Origin: Klebsiella pneumoniae
Lineage (GTDB): Bacteria > Pseudomonadota > Gammaproteobacteria > Pseudomonadales > CAMAPQ01
Reading direction: 5' to 3'
DNA: 36,733 nucleotides
Assembly: GCA_945860125.1 (NCBI GenBank)
Contig: CAMAPQ010000020.1
Span: 1 to 36,733, forward strand
Below, one piece after another: positions 13,682 to 23,889 of the stretch. The stretch's first letter is position 1. The number at the start of each line of letters is the position of its first letter. A program made the position numbers and the translations under genes. Under the pieces are notes generated by a model. The model did no database searches. It saw nothing but the letters and a program-made list of their open reading frames with translations, and was not told where the DNA came from.

Positions 13682-13755
13682 TGGAGCGGGTGGCGGGAAT
13701 CGAACCCGCACGATCAGCTTGGAAGGCTGAAGTTCTACCACTAAACTACACCCGC
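13682..13755 (-). tRNA. tRNA-Gly (TCC)
   Basis: GCGGGTGTAGTTTAGTGGTAGAACTTCAGCCTTCCAAGCTGA...GGTTCGATTCCCGCCACCCGCTCCA. Confidence 0.96.
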
Positions 13756-13801
13756 AATCAATAAAAACCAGCACAACCGCCAAAAAAACTTAGCTAAAAT
13801 A

Positions 13802-13886
13802 TGGTGGAGGGGGCAGGATTCGAACCTGCGAAGACAGAGTCGTCAGATTTACAGTCTGATCCCTTTGACCGCTCGGGAACCCCTCC
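13802..13886 (-). tRNA. tRNA-Tyr (GTA)
   Basis: GGAGGGGTTCCCGAGCGGTCAAAGGGATCAGACTGTAAATCTG with long variable arm; ends CCTCCACCA. Confidence 0.96.
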
Positions 13887-13956
13887 AATTCTTACTACAA
13901 ACATGCCAGATAAAATTATATTGCCTAAAAACGGCTCAAAAAACCATGTTAGATCA

Positions 13957-14032
13957 TGGAGCTGGCGAGAGGAATCGAACCCCCGACCTGCTGATTACAA
14001 ATCAGCTGCTCTACCTGCTGAGCTACGCCAGC
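13957..14032 (-). tRNA. tRNA-Thr (TGT)
   Basis: GCTGGCGTAGCTCAGCAGGTAGAGCAGCTGATTTGTAATCAGC...GGTTCGATTCCTCTCGCCAGCTCCA. Confidence 0.96.
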
Positions 14033-14067
14033 ATAAATTAGCCCACGCACTTTGGCTTGGGCTAAGG

Positions 14068-14096
14068 ATCTTACGCAACTTATTGAACAAAAGCAA
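14068..14096 (-). promoter_or_regulatory. probable sigma70 promoter of the tRNA-tuf operon
   Basis: Minus-strand TTGCTT (14091-14096), 17-nt spacer, TAAGAT (14068-14073), then CCTTAGCCC just before the first tRNA. Confidence 0.5.
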
Positions 14097-14228
14097 ACTA
14101 AAATAAATTAAAAATATAAATAAAATTAAAACGCTTTGTAATTTTTTAAGCCCTCCCACTATTTAAAGTCTATAGTTCAAATAGCGGGATAAAAAATCAA
14201 AATAAATACTAAACATAAAAAAGTAGAC

Positions 14229-15371
14229 ATGAATAAATCAACAAGAAAATTAATTATTTGCGGACCGACCCCCTCAGTAAATGATGACATTTCCTCTTTT
14301 TTATCGGGCATAATTAGCTCGGGAGCCTACAATAAAGTTTCAGATATCCATAAAGAAATCATAAAGCCATCAATCGTATTGCTTGAAATAGAACAACTGA
14401 AACAGTCAGAAAATGAGCTTGAACTTCTACTGGCAGAAATAAAAGAAAGTAATTCGCTAGCCTGCGCTTTTTCTGAAAAACATCTGACAGACCAAGAGGC
14501 TAGCTACTGGCTTGACAAAGGAATGTCGCGCATATGGAGCAGCACCTTATCTCACTTTAAAACAGATTTAAAAGCGGTGATTGAAACAGCATTAGCAGAC
14601 GATAATAAATCACTTAAAATTCTACAGCAAGACAATGAAATTAAAGCACTCAAGCAATCTCTACAGCTTGCCAATCAAACGGCTTTTGCCGCTTTAAATA
14701 CGCTTTCAGAAACAGGCGGAATTCTAAATACAATCATTGATCTTTTTGCCATTGAAACCAAAGAACAGCTTGCCCAAGCTTGCATTGGCTCTCTGAAAGA
14801 AGTCGGTTTAAAGTCTCATATTTGGTGTTTTACAGAGAAAGAGACTGAGTGTTTTGGTGCTGACACACTTTCTAAAGCAGAAGAGTCTATCGTGTTAAAA
14901 ACGCGAGATAAAAGAATATTCTCCTCAGGAAATGTTGCCATATTTAATGCTCACTTCGTCTCAATTTTTGTCAACAACATGCCAACTGATGACCCAGATC
15001 GCTCAGGCAGACTAAGGGATATATTGAGCTACCTAGCACAAGCGGTAAGCGCAAGAATTAAATCAGTCATGCTTGAAAGCACTATAAAAAATCAAAGTAA
15101 ATCGACGATTGATCTAATGATTCTCATAAGAAACATTAGCCGAGATACTCACAAACATTCTATGGATGTTGTTAATAGACTAATAATAGATCTTGAAATT
15201 GCCGTGGCCAAACTTGTTGATACAGACGAACAAGAAAGATGTTTTGAACAAATTATTGGTAAATGCGCAGGAGACATGGAAAAGCTTTATCAAAATAGCT
15301 GCTTAATAGAGCAGCATTATGTAAACCTAGCAGAAGGCTTTAGAAAAGCACTTAGCTTTGTTGATAAATAA
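14229..15371 (+). CDS. uncharacterised response-regulator-like protein: divergent receiver-like N-terminus, linker helix, C-terminal sensory-like domain
   Basis: 380 aa; N-terminus has receiver-like alternation with PSIVLLEIEQL; C-terminal VSIFVNNMPTDDPDRSGRLRDILSYLAQAVSARIKS resembles a module on some gammaproteobacterial response regulators (recalled, not searched). Confidence 0.6.
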   Translation: MNKSTRKLIICGPTPSVNDDISSFLSGIISSGAYNKVSDIHKEIIKPSIVLLEIEQLKQSENELELLLAEIKESNSLACAFSEKHLTDQEASYWLDKGMSRIWSSTLSHFKTDLKAVIETALADDNKSLKILQQDNEIKALKQSLQLANQTAFAALNTLSETGGILNTIIDLFAIETKEQLAQACIGSLKEVGLKSHIWCFTEKETECFGADTLSKAEESIVLKTRDKRIFSSGNVAIFNAHFVSIFVNNMPTDDPDRSGRLRDILSYLAQAVSARIKSVMLESTIKNQSKSTIDLMILIRNISRDTHKHSMDVVNRLIIDLEIAVAKLVDTDEQERCFEQIIGKCAGDMEKLYQNSCLIEQHYVNLAEGFRKALSFVDK

Positions 15372-15389
15372 AAGGCCAATAAAAAAATA

Positions 15390-16283
15390 TTATCGAACAA
15401 GCTTAATTTTTCGCATCAGACTAAATGCGGTGAGAGAATCATAATAAGCCGCCTCGTTAATAAAAGCAGGATACAGCTCTTCTTTTCCTTCATAAGCAAT
15501 AACCTCACCATTAAAAGCCATAAAAACAGGGTCTCCAGGATGTAGCGCCTGATAATCACGCCCTTGTAACGCAGGATGTATCATCGCAGCCAAGTCGCTT
15601 CCATCAACCGTTTTTGGATAATTTACTTTTTCAATAAACTGGTATGCTTCAATATCAGTCGATAACGCAACAAACATTTTATTTTGATTCCAAGCATCAA
15701 AAAACTTAAAAACAAACTCAATAAGCCGAGCAGTCTTTAAAAAGATATCTGCCCTAAGCAGCCCCTGAGCCACCTCGCCAATCTCAATTAAAATACCGCC
15801 AAATTTCCCAATAGAATAAAGATAAGGCGCTGAAGCTAAATCGCCCGGCTCAAAAAAAACATTTATATCTGGTTCGCACTGCACAAGGTAAGAAATTAAA
15901 TCAAACATAAAGCCGTCTTTGCTCAGAACAACAATTGTTGCACCCATGCGGGTCGTTGTTGTATGAAGATCAATCACAAAATCGGTAGGTTGCTCACTGT
16001 GAGCACCATATTGATGATAAATCTCTTTCGCTCTTACCGCCTCATAATGAACTAACAAAGAGTTATCTAAATCACTTACAGTAAAGCAGCGATTTAAATC
16101 TTGATCGCAATAACGGCGCTTTTCCTGAATGGCGCGAGGGTTACCCAAAATTTTACTGACTACAAATGATTCAGGAATAAACGTCATTACTTGATCCCAG
16201 TTTTTAATAAGATAAGCACCCGTGAGCTCATTACCGTGTGTACCGCCTGCTACCAATACTCGACTCACTAATTCACGAGACAT
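15390..16283 (-). CDS. aspA: aspartoacylase (N-acyl-L-aspartate amidohydrolase), ASPA family
   Basis: AGGTHGNELTGAYL, NPRA...DQDLNR, DLHTTT, IEIGEVAQGLLRADIF, LHPGDPVF, INEAAYYDS all match the ASPA family; likely start at MSRELV (16281-16283). Confidence 0.88.
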   Translation of the reverse strand: MSRELVSRVLVAGGTHGNELTGAYLIKNWDQVMTFIPESFVVSKILGNPRAIQEKRRYCDQDLNRCFTVSDLDNSLLVHYEAVRAKEIYHQYGAHSEQPTDFVIDLHTTTTRMGATIVVLSKDGFMFDLISYLVQCEPDINVFFEPGDLASAPYLYSIGKFGGILIEIGEVAQGLLRADIFLKTARLIEFVFKFFDAWNQNKMFVALSTDIEAYQFIEKVNYPKTVDGSDLAAMIHPALQGRDYQALHPGDPVFMAFNGEVIAYEGKEELYPAFINEAAYYDSLTAFSLMRKIKLVR

Positions 16284-16318
16284 AAAGTTACCCCCGAAAA
16301 AACACCCCTTCACTGAAA

Positions 16319-16786
16319 CTATATTTTTTTAAGCAAGCTCACCATTTCGAGCGCAGATAAAGCAGCATCAGCACCCTTATTCCCAGCCTTTGTGCCGGAA
16401 CGCTCAATAGCCTGCTCAATAGAATCCGTTGTTAGCACACCAAATGAAACGGGCTTAGAAGCGCTCATCATCACCTGAGCCAAACCTTTAGTACATTCAC
16501 CAGCTACATAATCAAAATGAGGCGTACCGCCACGAATAACCGCACCCAAAGCAATTACCGCATCGAAGTCTTTCTGCGCCACTTTCTGCACAACAAGCGG
16601 CATCTCAAACGCACCAGGACAACGAAAAACATGAATGTTTTCTTGCTTAACACCATGACGAATCAGCACATCTAAAGCGCCCTGCAATAAGCTCTCAACA
16701 ACAAAAGAATTAAATCGCGCAACAACGATCGCGTAACGACCTTCAACATTTTTCCAATCGCCCTCTGTGATCTTATAAGCTGACAT
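16319..16786 (-). CDS. ribH: 6,7-dimethyl-8-ribityllumazine synthase
   Basis: [47 protein letters not shown]; likely start MSAYK with GGAGAG RBS. Confidence 0.96.
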   Translation of the reverse strand: MSAYKITEGDWKNVEGRYAIVVARFNSFVVESLLQGALDVLIRHGVKQENIHVFRCPGAFEMPLVVQKVAQKDFDAVIALGAVIRGGTPHFDYVAGECTKGLAQVMMSASKPVSFGVLTTDSIEQAIERSGTKAGNKGADAALSALEMVSLLKKI

Positions 16787-16807
16787 CTTTCTCTCCTGCA
16801 ATTATTT

Positions 16808-17920
16808 TTAGGGCTCAACATACTCAATAATTTCCAAACCAAAGCCAGATAAAGCATTAAATTTCTGCTTTGAGCTTAATAAGCGCATTTTGCCCACACC
16901 TAAATCCCGAAGGATTTGCGAGCCCGTTCCGATCGTACGATAAATTTTAGAGCCTCTTGACTGACTCAGCAAAGCCTCGCCTTGTCCTTTTAAAAATAAC
17001 TGAACTCTCTCAAAATAAGCCTCAGCATCCATCTCTTGCCCAATAAGCAATACAACGCCGGCCTTTTCAGAAGAAACCTTGCTTAAAGCGCCTGATAATG
17101 ACCAGCTTTTTTTTCCTTCAAGCTGAGCACCCAACCAATCTCTCAAAGGATCAACCACATGAACACGAACAAAAGGAATTTCTCCACCCTCAAGATCACC
17201 TTGAATCAGCGCAAGATGGATTTGTGAATCAACCATATCCTTAAAGCCAATCACACGAAAAACACCATGTTCAGTGCTAAGTTTATTTTCAATAACGCGG
17301 TGAATCGTTTTTTCATGCAAAGTGCGATAGTGAATTAAATCTGCAATCGTGCCCATCTTCAGATTATGCGTTATAGCAAACTGCTCAAGATCAGGCCTGC
17401 GCGCCATTGTGCCATCTTCATTCATGATCTCAACAATTACCGCGCTCGGATCAAGACCTGCAAGGCGCGCTAAATCACACCCCGCCTCAGTATGCCCTGC
17501 TCGATTCAATACACCCCCAGGACGCGCCATCAAAGGAAAGACATGCCCAGGTTGAACAATATCTTCAGGCTTTGCCAGAGGCTGAACTGCAACTCGAATC
17601 GTATGCGCACGATCCGCTGCTGAGATGCCTGTCGTTACACCCTGAGCCGCCTCAATCGACAATGTAAAGTTAGTACCCATACCTGAGGCGTTCTTGCTAA
17701 CCATCAAAGGCAAATTCAGCTGCTCACATCGTTCACGCGTTAAAGTTAAGCAGATTAATCCTCGCGCAAATTTAGCCATAAAATTAACTTGATCTGGTCG
17801 AACATGACTAGCCGCCATAACAAGATCACCCTCATTTTCGCGATCTTCATCATCCATCAGAATGATCATTTTGCCTTCGCGAATATCTTCTATTAACTCT
17901 TCAACAGTATTCAAAGGCAT
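16808..17920 (-). CDS. ribB: 3,4-dihydroxy-2-butanone-4-phosphate synthase fused to a degenerate GTP cyclohydrolase II-like domain (RibBX type)
   Basis: N-terminal DDEDRENEGDLVMAA, RAGHTEAGCDLARLAG, EIMNEDGTMARRPDL; C-terminal RVHVVDPLRDWLG region lacks the CX10CXC zinc site of RibA. Confidence 0.93.
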   Translation of the reverse strand: MPLNTVEELIEDIREGKMIILMDDEDRENEGDLVMAASHVRPDQVNFMAKFARGLICLTLTRERCEQLNLPLMVSKNASGMGTNFTLSIEAAQGVTTGISAADRAHTIRVAVQPLAKPEDIVQPGHVFPLMARPGGVLNRAGHTEAGCDLARLAGLDPSAVIVEIMNEDGTMARRPDLEQFAITHNLKMGTIADLIHYRTLHEKTIHRVIENKLSTEHGVFRVIGFKDMVDSQIHLALIQGDLEGGEIPFVRVHVVDPLRDWLGAQLEGKKSWSLSGALSKVSSEKAGVVLLIGQEMDAEAYFERVQLFLKGQGEALLSQSRGSKIYRTIGTGSQILRDLGVGKMRLLSSKQKFNALSGFGLEIIEYVEP

Positions 17921-17950
17921 AAATTCTCTCGTTTTGTCTTTAAGCTAAAG

Positions 17951-18634
17951 TCACTTTAAATAGCCGTTATTTGCCAAAAAATCTTTTGTAATCGCGCTAG
18001 AAACTTGAGGATCAGAATAATCAATCTGCTTTTGCGCTGTCTGCTCTTTCATTAATAACCGCTCTAAATATCTTGCAATTAAATCAACTTCAAGATTAAT
18101 AATCTGACCTACTTTCCACTGATGCACTGTCGTTACTTGATAAGTATGCGGCACAATATTGACTGAAAATAGATGATCTTGAATCTCATTCACAGTGAGA
18201 CTCATGCCATCCAAACATACCGAACCCTTGATCGCAATGTAATGTGATAACGCCTTAGGTGCCTCAATATCAAACCGATAAGAACGCGCAGATTGCTCAA
18301 TACTGATTACTTTAGCCAAGCCATCAACATGCCCGCTTACAATATGCCCGCCTAATCGTTGGCTGACTTGAAGCGCCTTCTCAAGATTAACAAGATGGCC
18401 CATTTTTAAAGCAGATAAAGAGGTGCAAGATAATGTTTCCAAAGAGACATCAGCATAAAACAAGCTTGGCTCAAGCTGTACAACTGTTAAACACACACCG
18501 TTCACAGCAATACTATCGCCCAACTTTACATCCTGCCAATCCATACTCTGCGAATAAACAGCAAGACGAACATCGCCACTGACCTGTCTCAATGAGCGCA
18601 ACTGTCCTGTTGTTTCAATAATGCCTGTAAACAT
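17951..18634 (-). CDS. ribE: riboflavin synthase alpha subunit
   Basis: MFTGIIETTGQL, GDSIAVNGVCLTV, GGHIVSGHVDG, SLTVNEI. Confidence 0.97.
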   Translation of the reverse strand: MFTGIIETTGQLRSLRQVSGDVRLAVYSQSMDWQDVKLGDSIAVNGVCLTVVQLEPSLFYADVSLETLSCTSLSALKMGHLVNLEKALQVSQRLGGHIVSGHVDGLAKVISIEQSARSYRFDIEAPKALSHYIAIKGSVCLDGMSLTVNEIQDHLFSVNIVPHTYQVTTVHQWKVGQIINLEVDLIARYLERLLMKEQTAQKQIDYSDPQVSSAITKDFLANNGYLK

Positions 18635-18655
18635 AAAACGGCCAAATCCAATTAA

Positions 18656-19831
18656 TTAGCATGTTGAAATAAGCGTAACTTTAATATCTGAACCTATCTT
18701 GGAAATATCACGAACGGTAAACTGAAGCGCATCTTGCAATCGATCTATTGTCACGCCCACCAACGGCCTAGCCGTTGAGCCTAAAAATTTAGGCGCAAGA
18801 TAAAGAACACATTCATCCACCAAATGCGCGGATAAAAAACTTCCCGCCAAAGTAGAACCTGCCTCAACCAACACTTCGTTTATCTGCATTTGCGCCAGTT
18901 TTTGCAATAAAAAAACAAGGTCAATCCCTTCCTTTGAAATAGGCAAACACCAAACTTCACTTTGCTCACTCTCAGGCCAAACTGCTTTTTTAGCAGCTAC
19001 TTTCGCAGCGTTTAAAGCAGAAAAATCACGCCAATCGCCTACAACAATAATTGTTTTTCCCGGCTGAGCAAAAATAGGATGACTCGCTTCAATCATAAAC
19101 TGGCTATCCAAAATAATACGAAGCGGCTGCCTGACAAAATAGCCTTCTTGCCCAAAAGAAAAATCTACCCTTGGATAAATAACAGAAGACTCTGTCCAGG
19201 TTTCAGGGCGCACAGACAGTAAAGCTGCATCTTTTATAACCGTATTAATGCCCGTAATAATACAAGCACTTCTTGCACGCAAATACTGAACATCTAAGCG
19301 TGCTTCCGTGGACGTAATCCACTTACTTTCGCCAGAAGCCATCGCTGTTCGACCATCAAGACTCGCTCCCATTTTCAGCCTGACAAAAGGTTTACCTTGA
19401 GTAAATCTTGCAATAAAACCAGGGTTTAAAGCACGCACTTCCTTTTCGCAAACACTTAAAGCAATCTCAATACCTGCTTCTTTTAACGCACGAATACCGT
19501 TGCCATGAACTTGCGGATTAGGATCTTCCATACCAACGACGACACGTTTAATCCCTGCATTAATGAGCGCATGCGCGCAGGGCGGTGTTCTTCCATAATG
19601 ACTACAAGGCTCAAGCGTGACATATGCTGTGGCACCCACACTAAGTAGACCAGCTTGCCTTAACGCATAAACTTCTGCATGCGGCTGACCTGCTTGAACA
19701 TGGTACCCTTCACCTAAAATTTCGCCGTCTTTTACGATGACGCAGCCGACTCGCGGGTTAGGGTCTGTAGTAAAAAGCCCTTTCTTAGCAAGCTCAATCG
19801 CCTTGCGCATATAAAAAACGTCTTGTTCCAT
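18656..19831 (-). CDS. ribD: bifunctional diaminohydroxyphosphoribosylaminopyrimidine deaminase / 5-amino-6-(5-phosphoribosylamino)uracil reductase
   Basis: HAEVYAL...TLEPCSHYGRTPPC deaminase motif; C-terminal reductase with RLKMGASLDGRTAMASGESKWIT. Confidence 0.97.
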   Translation of the reverse strand: MEQDVFYMRKAIELAKKGLFTTDPNPRVGCVIVKDGEILGEGYHVQAGQPHAEVYALRQAGLLSVGATAYVTLEPCSHYGRTPPCAHALINAGIKRVVVGMEDPNPQVHGNGIRALKEAGIEIALSVCEKEVRALNPGFIARFTQGKPFVRLKMGASLDGRTAMASGESKWITSTEARLDVQYLRARSACIITGINTVIKDAALLSVRPETWTESSVIYPRVDFSFGQEGYFVRQPLRIILDSQFMIEASHPIFAQPGKTIIVVGDWRDFSALNAAKVAAKKAVWPESEQSEVWCLPISKEGIDLVFLLQKLAQMQINEVLVEAGSTLAGSFLSAHLVDECVLYLAPKFLGSTARPLVGVTIDRLQDALQFTVRDISKIGSDIKVTLISTC

Positions 19832-19882
19832 GACACCGCGCTGTTATTGCAAATAATTTATGGGTACTGATGCTTTTTGAAA

Positions 19883-20368
19883 TTAAGGTGCAGCCAAACT
19901 ACCAAGCACAGTCTTTTCTTCCGCGTGCATCCTATCAATTTCTTTTTGAAACTCACTTACATCCTGAAAACTACGATAAACGGAAGCAAAACGAACGTAA
20001 GCGACTTCATCAATTTTTCTTAACACGCCCATAATCTGCTCACCAATCCAAGAAGATTTCACCTCTCGCTCATTAGAAGACCTAACCGCTCTTTTAATCT
20101 GGTGTACACCCTCTTCTATCTGCTCAGAGCTAACAGGACGCTTCTCTAGCGCCCTTAACATACCAGCACGTAGCTTATCTTCATCAAAGGGTTGTCTTGA
20201 GCCATCCCGCTTAATAATACGAGGCATAACAAGCTCAGACACCTCAAACGTTGTCCAGCGCTCAGCACAACCTTGACATTCACGACGACGACGAACCTGA
20301 GCGCCCTCAGCCACCAAACGAGAATCTATCACTTTTGAATCCGGCGCCTGACAGAAAGGGCAGTTCAT
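19883..20368 (-). CDS. nrdR: transcriptional repressor NrdR
   Basis: [17 protein letters not shown]...[17 protein letters not shown] zinc ribbon plus ATP-cone. Confidence 0.98.
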   Translation of the reverse strand: MNCPFCQAPDSKVIDSRLVAEGAQVRRRRECQGCAERWTTFEVSELVMPRIIKRDGSRQPFDEDKLRAGMLRALEKRPVSSEQIEEGVHQIKRAVRSSNEREVKSSWIGEQIMGVLRKIDEVAYVRFASVYRSFQDVSEFQKEIDRMHAEEKTVLGSLAAP

Positions 20369-20393
20369 TTTTTTGCTCGCAACCTAAGAATAT

Positions 20394-21668
20394 TTAGTTT
20401 TGATAAACAGGAAACCGCTCGCACAGCTTGATCGATTTTTCTTTCACCTGACTGATTACCGCAGGATTGTTAATATCATCCAAAATATCGCAAATCCAGT
20501 GTGCAAGCGCAGAAACTTCAACCTCTTTAAAACCACGACGCGTAACCGCTGGCGTCCCTATGCGTAAACCGCTTGTCACAAAAGCAGAGCGGGGATCTTT
20601 AGGGACTGCATTTTTATTGACCGTAATATTTGCCTGACCCAACGCAAAATCAGCCTCTTTTCCAGTCACTTCTTTGCCAATTAAACTAACAAGAAAAAGA
20701 TGATTATCCGTGCCGCCTGATACAACGCTGTAACCTCTTTCCTGAATAACAGCCGCCATGGCACGCGCATTTGCAACAACTTGTTTTTGGTAGTTTTTAA
20801 ATTCGTCACTCATCGCCTCTTTGAAGCAAATCGCTTTTGCTGCAATCACATGCATTAAGGGGCCGCCCTGACCACCTGGAAAAACAGCAGAATTTAATTT
20901 CTTTTCAAGATCAGGATTGCTTTTCGCAAGAATAATTCCGCCTCTTGGACCTGCAAGCGTCTTATGTGTGGTGGAGGTCGTTACATCTGCAATTTGGCAA
21001 GGATTAGGATAAAGACCCGCTGCGATCAACCCCGCTACATGCGCCATATCGACAACAAAATATGCGCCCACTTCATCTGCAATTTCACGAAAAATAGACC
21101 AGTCAATCACGCGAGAATAAGCAGAAAAACCAGCCATAATCATTTTTGGTTTATGCTCTCTTGCTAACGCTCTTACCTCATCATAATCAATACAACCTGT
21201 TTCTTCATTCAAACCATACTGTACTGAATGATAAATTTTTCCCGAAAAATTAACTTTGGCGCCATGCGTTAAATGCCCGCCATCCGCAAGACTCATTCCC
21301 AACACAACATCACCCGGATTTAACAGCGCCATATAAACAGCTGAATTTGCTTGTGATCCAGAATGAGGTTGCACATTAGCGTAATCTGCGCCAAATAAAG
21401 CCTTTGCACGCTCTATCGCCAAAGACTCAACAATATCAACATGCTCACAACCACCATAATATCTTTTCCCAGGATAGCCTTCGGCATACTTATTAGTAAG
21501 CACGGAGCCTTGCGCTTCCATCACACGAGGTGATGCGTAATTTTCCGAAGCGATTAGTTCGATGTGATGCTCTTGGCGCATTTCTTCTGCCAAAATAGCA
21601 TTTGCAATTTCATCATCAAAACCAGAAATAGACATTTCATTCTTAGACATCACCATAAAATTTTGCAC
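20394..21668 (-). CDS. glyA: serine hydroxymethyltransferase
   Basis: [56 protein letters not shown]; the start may be an internal Met (e.g. [10 protein letters not shown]). Confidence 0.98.
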   Translation of the reverse strand: MQNFMVMSKNEMSISGFDDEIANAILAEEMRQEHHIELIASENYASPRVMEAQGSVLTNKYAEGYPGKRYYGGCEHVDIVESLAIERAKALFGADYANVQPHSGSQANSAVYMALLNPGDVVLGMSLADGGHLTHGAKVNFSGKIYHSVQYGLNEETGCIDYDEVRALAREHKPKMIMAGFSAYSRVIDWSIFREIADEVGAYFVVDMAHVAGLIAAGLYPNPCQIADVTTSTTHKTLAGPRGGIILAKSNPDLEKKLNSAVFPGGQGGPLMHVIAAKAICFKEAMSDEFKNYQKQVVANARAMAAVIQERGYSVVSGGTDNHLFLVSLIGKEVTGKEADFALGQANITVNKNAVPKDPRSAFVTSGLRIGTPAVTRRGFKEVEVSALAHWICDILDDINNPAVISQVKEKSIKLCERFPVYQN

Positions 21669-21758
21669 CCATCTGAATTGTTAAGCAGTTGAATCATGTG
21701 CGGGAGAGTGTACACTAAACCTTCAATTTTCTCATCAGCAGCAAGGGCAATTTATCTT

Positions 21759-23465
21759 ATGAGCGAACAGGATTCATCAAGCAAAAACAAAGAAACAAAC
21801 ACACGAAAATATTCTAGCGTTGTTGTAGACGGTATTACTCAAGCGCCGGGACGCGCCATGTTACGCGCCGTTGGCTTTAAAGAAGAAGACTTTCAAAAAA
21901 CCCAAATTGGTATTGCCTCAACCTGGAGCATGGTGACGCCCTGTAACGTTCACATTAACAAGCTTGCTGAAATCTCAGCAAAAGGCGTGGATGATAACGG
22001 CGGAAAAGCGGTTATTTTTAATACGATTACCGTTTCAGATGGCATTGCAAACGGCACTGAAGGCATGAAATATTCGCTGGTTTCACGGGAAGTTATTGCA
22101 GACTCTATTGAAGTGGTTGCAGGCTGCCAAGGTTTTGATGGGCTGATTGCAATTGGCGGCTGCGATAAAAATATGCCCGGTTGTTTAATGGCAATGGCGC
22201 GCTTAAATCGACCTTCAATTTTTGTTTACGGCGGCACGATTCGTCCTGGAAAAAACCATACCGACATTATTTCGGTTTTTGAAGCTGTTGGGAAACACGC
22301 GAAAGGCGAAATATCGTTATTAGACGTAAAGCAAATTGAAGAAACAGCGATACCCGGGCCTGGCTCGTGCGGTGGGATGTACACCGCTAATACCATGGCT
22401 TCTGCAATTGAAGCTTTGGGTATGAGCTTGCCCAATAGCTCAGCGCAGGATGCAATTTCTGACAATAAAAAAATCGACTGCGAAAGCGCAGGAAAAATGG
22501 TACTAACCCTCATCAAAAAAGATATTAAGCCGCGCGACATCATGACACGCCATGCCTTTGAAAATGCGATCACCGTGGTGATTACGCTGGGCGGGTCCAC
22601 TAATGCGGTGTTACATCTTTTAGCACTGGCAAGATCAGTGGATGTTGCGCTATCGCTAGAAGACTTTACCGAAATAGGAAGGCGCGTCCCTGTACTCGCT
22701 GATTTAAGACCCAGCGGTAAATATATGATGTCCGAACTAAACGAAATTGGCGGCATTCAACCACTGATGAAACGCTTACTTGCAGCAGGCTTATTGCATG
22801 GTGAGTGCCTCACCGTAACAGGTAAAACGCTGGCAGAAAACTTAAGTGAAGCGCGTGATTATCCTGCCGAACAAACCATTATTCGGCCGCTAGATAATCC
22901 TATTAAAACAGAAAGTCATTTAGTTATTTTAAAAGGAAATCTTGCACCAAATGGTGCCGTTGCAAAAATCACCGGCAAAGAAGGTCTTGTTTTTTCCGGC
23001 AAAGCACGCGTCTTTTCATCAGAAGAAGAAACGCTAAAATCAATTTTAGATGGCACTGTTGTAAAAGGCGATGTGCTGGTTATTCGTTATGAAGGCCCCA
23101 AAGGCGGACCCGGCATGAGAGAAATGCTAAGCCCTACTTCTGCAATTATGGGAAAAGGTTTAGGGAAGGACGTCGCGCTCATCACGGACGGCCGATTCTC
23201 AGGTGGCAGCCATGGTTTTGTGGTGGGCCACATTACGCCCGAGGCTTTTGATGGCGGCCCCCTTGCGATTGTCGAAAATGGTGACGACATTACCATTGAC
23301 GCTATAAAAGAGAAAATAACACTTCACGTTACTGATGAAATAATTCAGCAGCGATTGAGCAAGTGGAAAAAACCAGCACCGCGTTATACACGTGGCGTGC
23401 TTGCAAAATATGCACGAACGGTTCTATCCGCCTCAGAAGGTGCCGTAACAGATATAATCGAGTAG
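21759..23465 (+). CDS. ilvD: dihydroxy-acid dehydratase
   Basis: [52 protein letters not shown]; start probably ATG at 21759 (MSEQDSS). Confidence 0.97.
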   Translation: MSEQDSSSKNKETNTRKYSSVVVDGITQAPGRAMLRAVGFKEEDFQKTQIGIASTWSMVTPCNVHINKLAEISAKGVDDNGGKAVIFNTITVSDGIANGTEGMKYSLVSREVIADSIEVVAGCQGFDGLIAIGGCDKNMPGCLMAMARLNRPSIFVYGGTIRPGKNHTDIISVFEAVGKHAKGEISLLDVKQIEETAIPGPGSCGGMYTANTMASAIEALGMSLPNSSAQDAISDNKKIDCESAGKMVLTLIKKDIKPRDIMTRHAFENAITVVITLGGSTNAVLHLLALARSVDVALSLEDFTEIGRRVPVLADLRPSGKYMMSELNEIGGIQPLMKRLLAAGLLHGECLTVTGKTLAENLSEARDYPAEQTIIRPLDNPIKTESHLVILKGNLAPNGAVAKITGKEGLVFSGKARVFSSEEETLKSILDGTVVKGDVLVIRYEGPKGGPGMREMLSPTSAIMGKGLGKDVALITDGRFSGGSHGFVVGHITPEAFDGGPLAIVENGDDITIDAIKEKITLHVTDEIIQQRLSKWKKPAPRYTRGVLAKYARTVLSASEGAVTDIIE

Positions 23466-23475
23466 GTATAACCGC

Positions 23476-23889
23476 ATGAGCATCAATGTAGACTTTCTAA
23501 TGCGCTGTGTTGCCACACTAGAAGGTGCTTATGCGGCGTTGCGACAAAAAGAACAAAGCGATATTGCTTACGATATTTACCGTGCAGCATGCGTAAAAGA
23601 ATTTGAAATCATTTTAGAACAAAGCGGTAAATTACTAAAAAAGCGGCTTGCTGAATATTTTGCAACGAACAAAGCCGTAGATAGCTTAATTTTTAAAGAC
23701 CTCTTTCGCCACGCGCTCAAACATTCACTAATTGATACAGAAACTTGTGAGCGCTGGCTGGTTTACCGAGAAAATCGTAACAGTGCCGCTCACGATTATG
23801 GCGAGAAATTTGCCGAAAGCACGCTGCAACTTTTACCAAGTTTTATTACCGATGCAAGAGCGCTTGCCCAGCTTATTGGAAAACACTAA
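23476..23889 (+). CDS. HEPN-domain protein, nucleotidyltransferase substrate-binding family (HI0074-like)
   Basis: 137 aa; RNSAAHDY (R101-H106-Y108) gives an RX4HXY motif; overlaps the next ORF by 1 nt (TAATG). Confidence 0.87.
   Translation: MSINVDFLMRCVATLEGAYAALRQKEQSDIAYDIYRAACVKEFEIILEQSGKLLKKRLAEYFATNKAVDSLIFKDLFRHALKHSLIDTETCERWLVYRENRNSAAHDYGEKFAESTLQLLPSFITDARALAQLIGKH

Noticed and set aside
14038-14065. 8-bp hairpin TTAGCCCA/TGGGCTAA just before the first tRNA
   Set aside because: Falls at the promoter discriminator/5' leader of the tRNA transcript; too short to claim as a regulator.
14066-14080. GGATCTTACGCAACTT resembling the MITE end AGGACTTACGCAAA
   Set aside because: Only a partial match without a partner inverted repeat; better explained as part of the tRNA-operon promoter.
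13801-14106. Plus-strand ORF of 101 aa (GAGFEPAKTESSDLQ...)
   Set aside because: It is the antisense translation of the tRNA-Tyr and tRNA-Thr genes, a common annotation artefact.
14154-14189. Inverted repeat TCCCACTATTT / AAATAGCGGGA upstream of the receiver-like gene
   Set aside because: Has a mismatch, lies in very AT-rich sequence, and no functional context could be argued.
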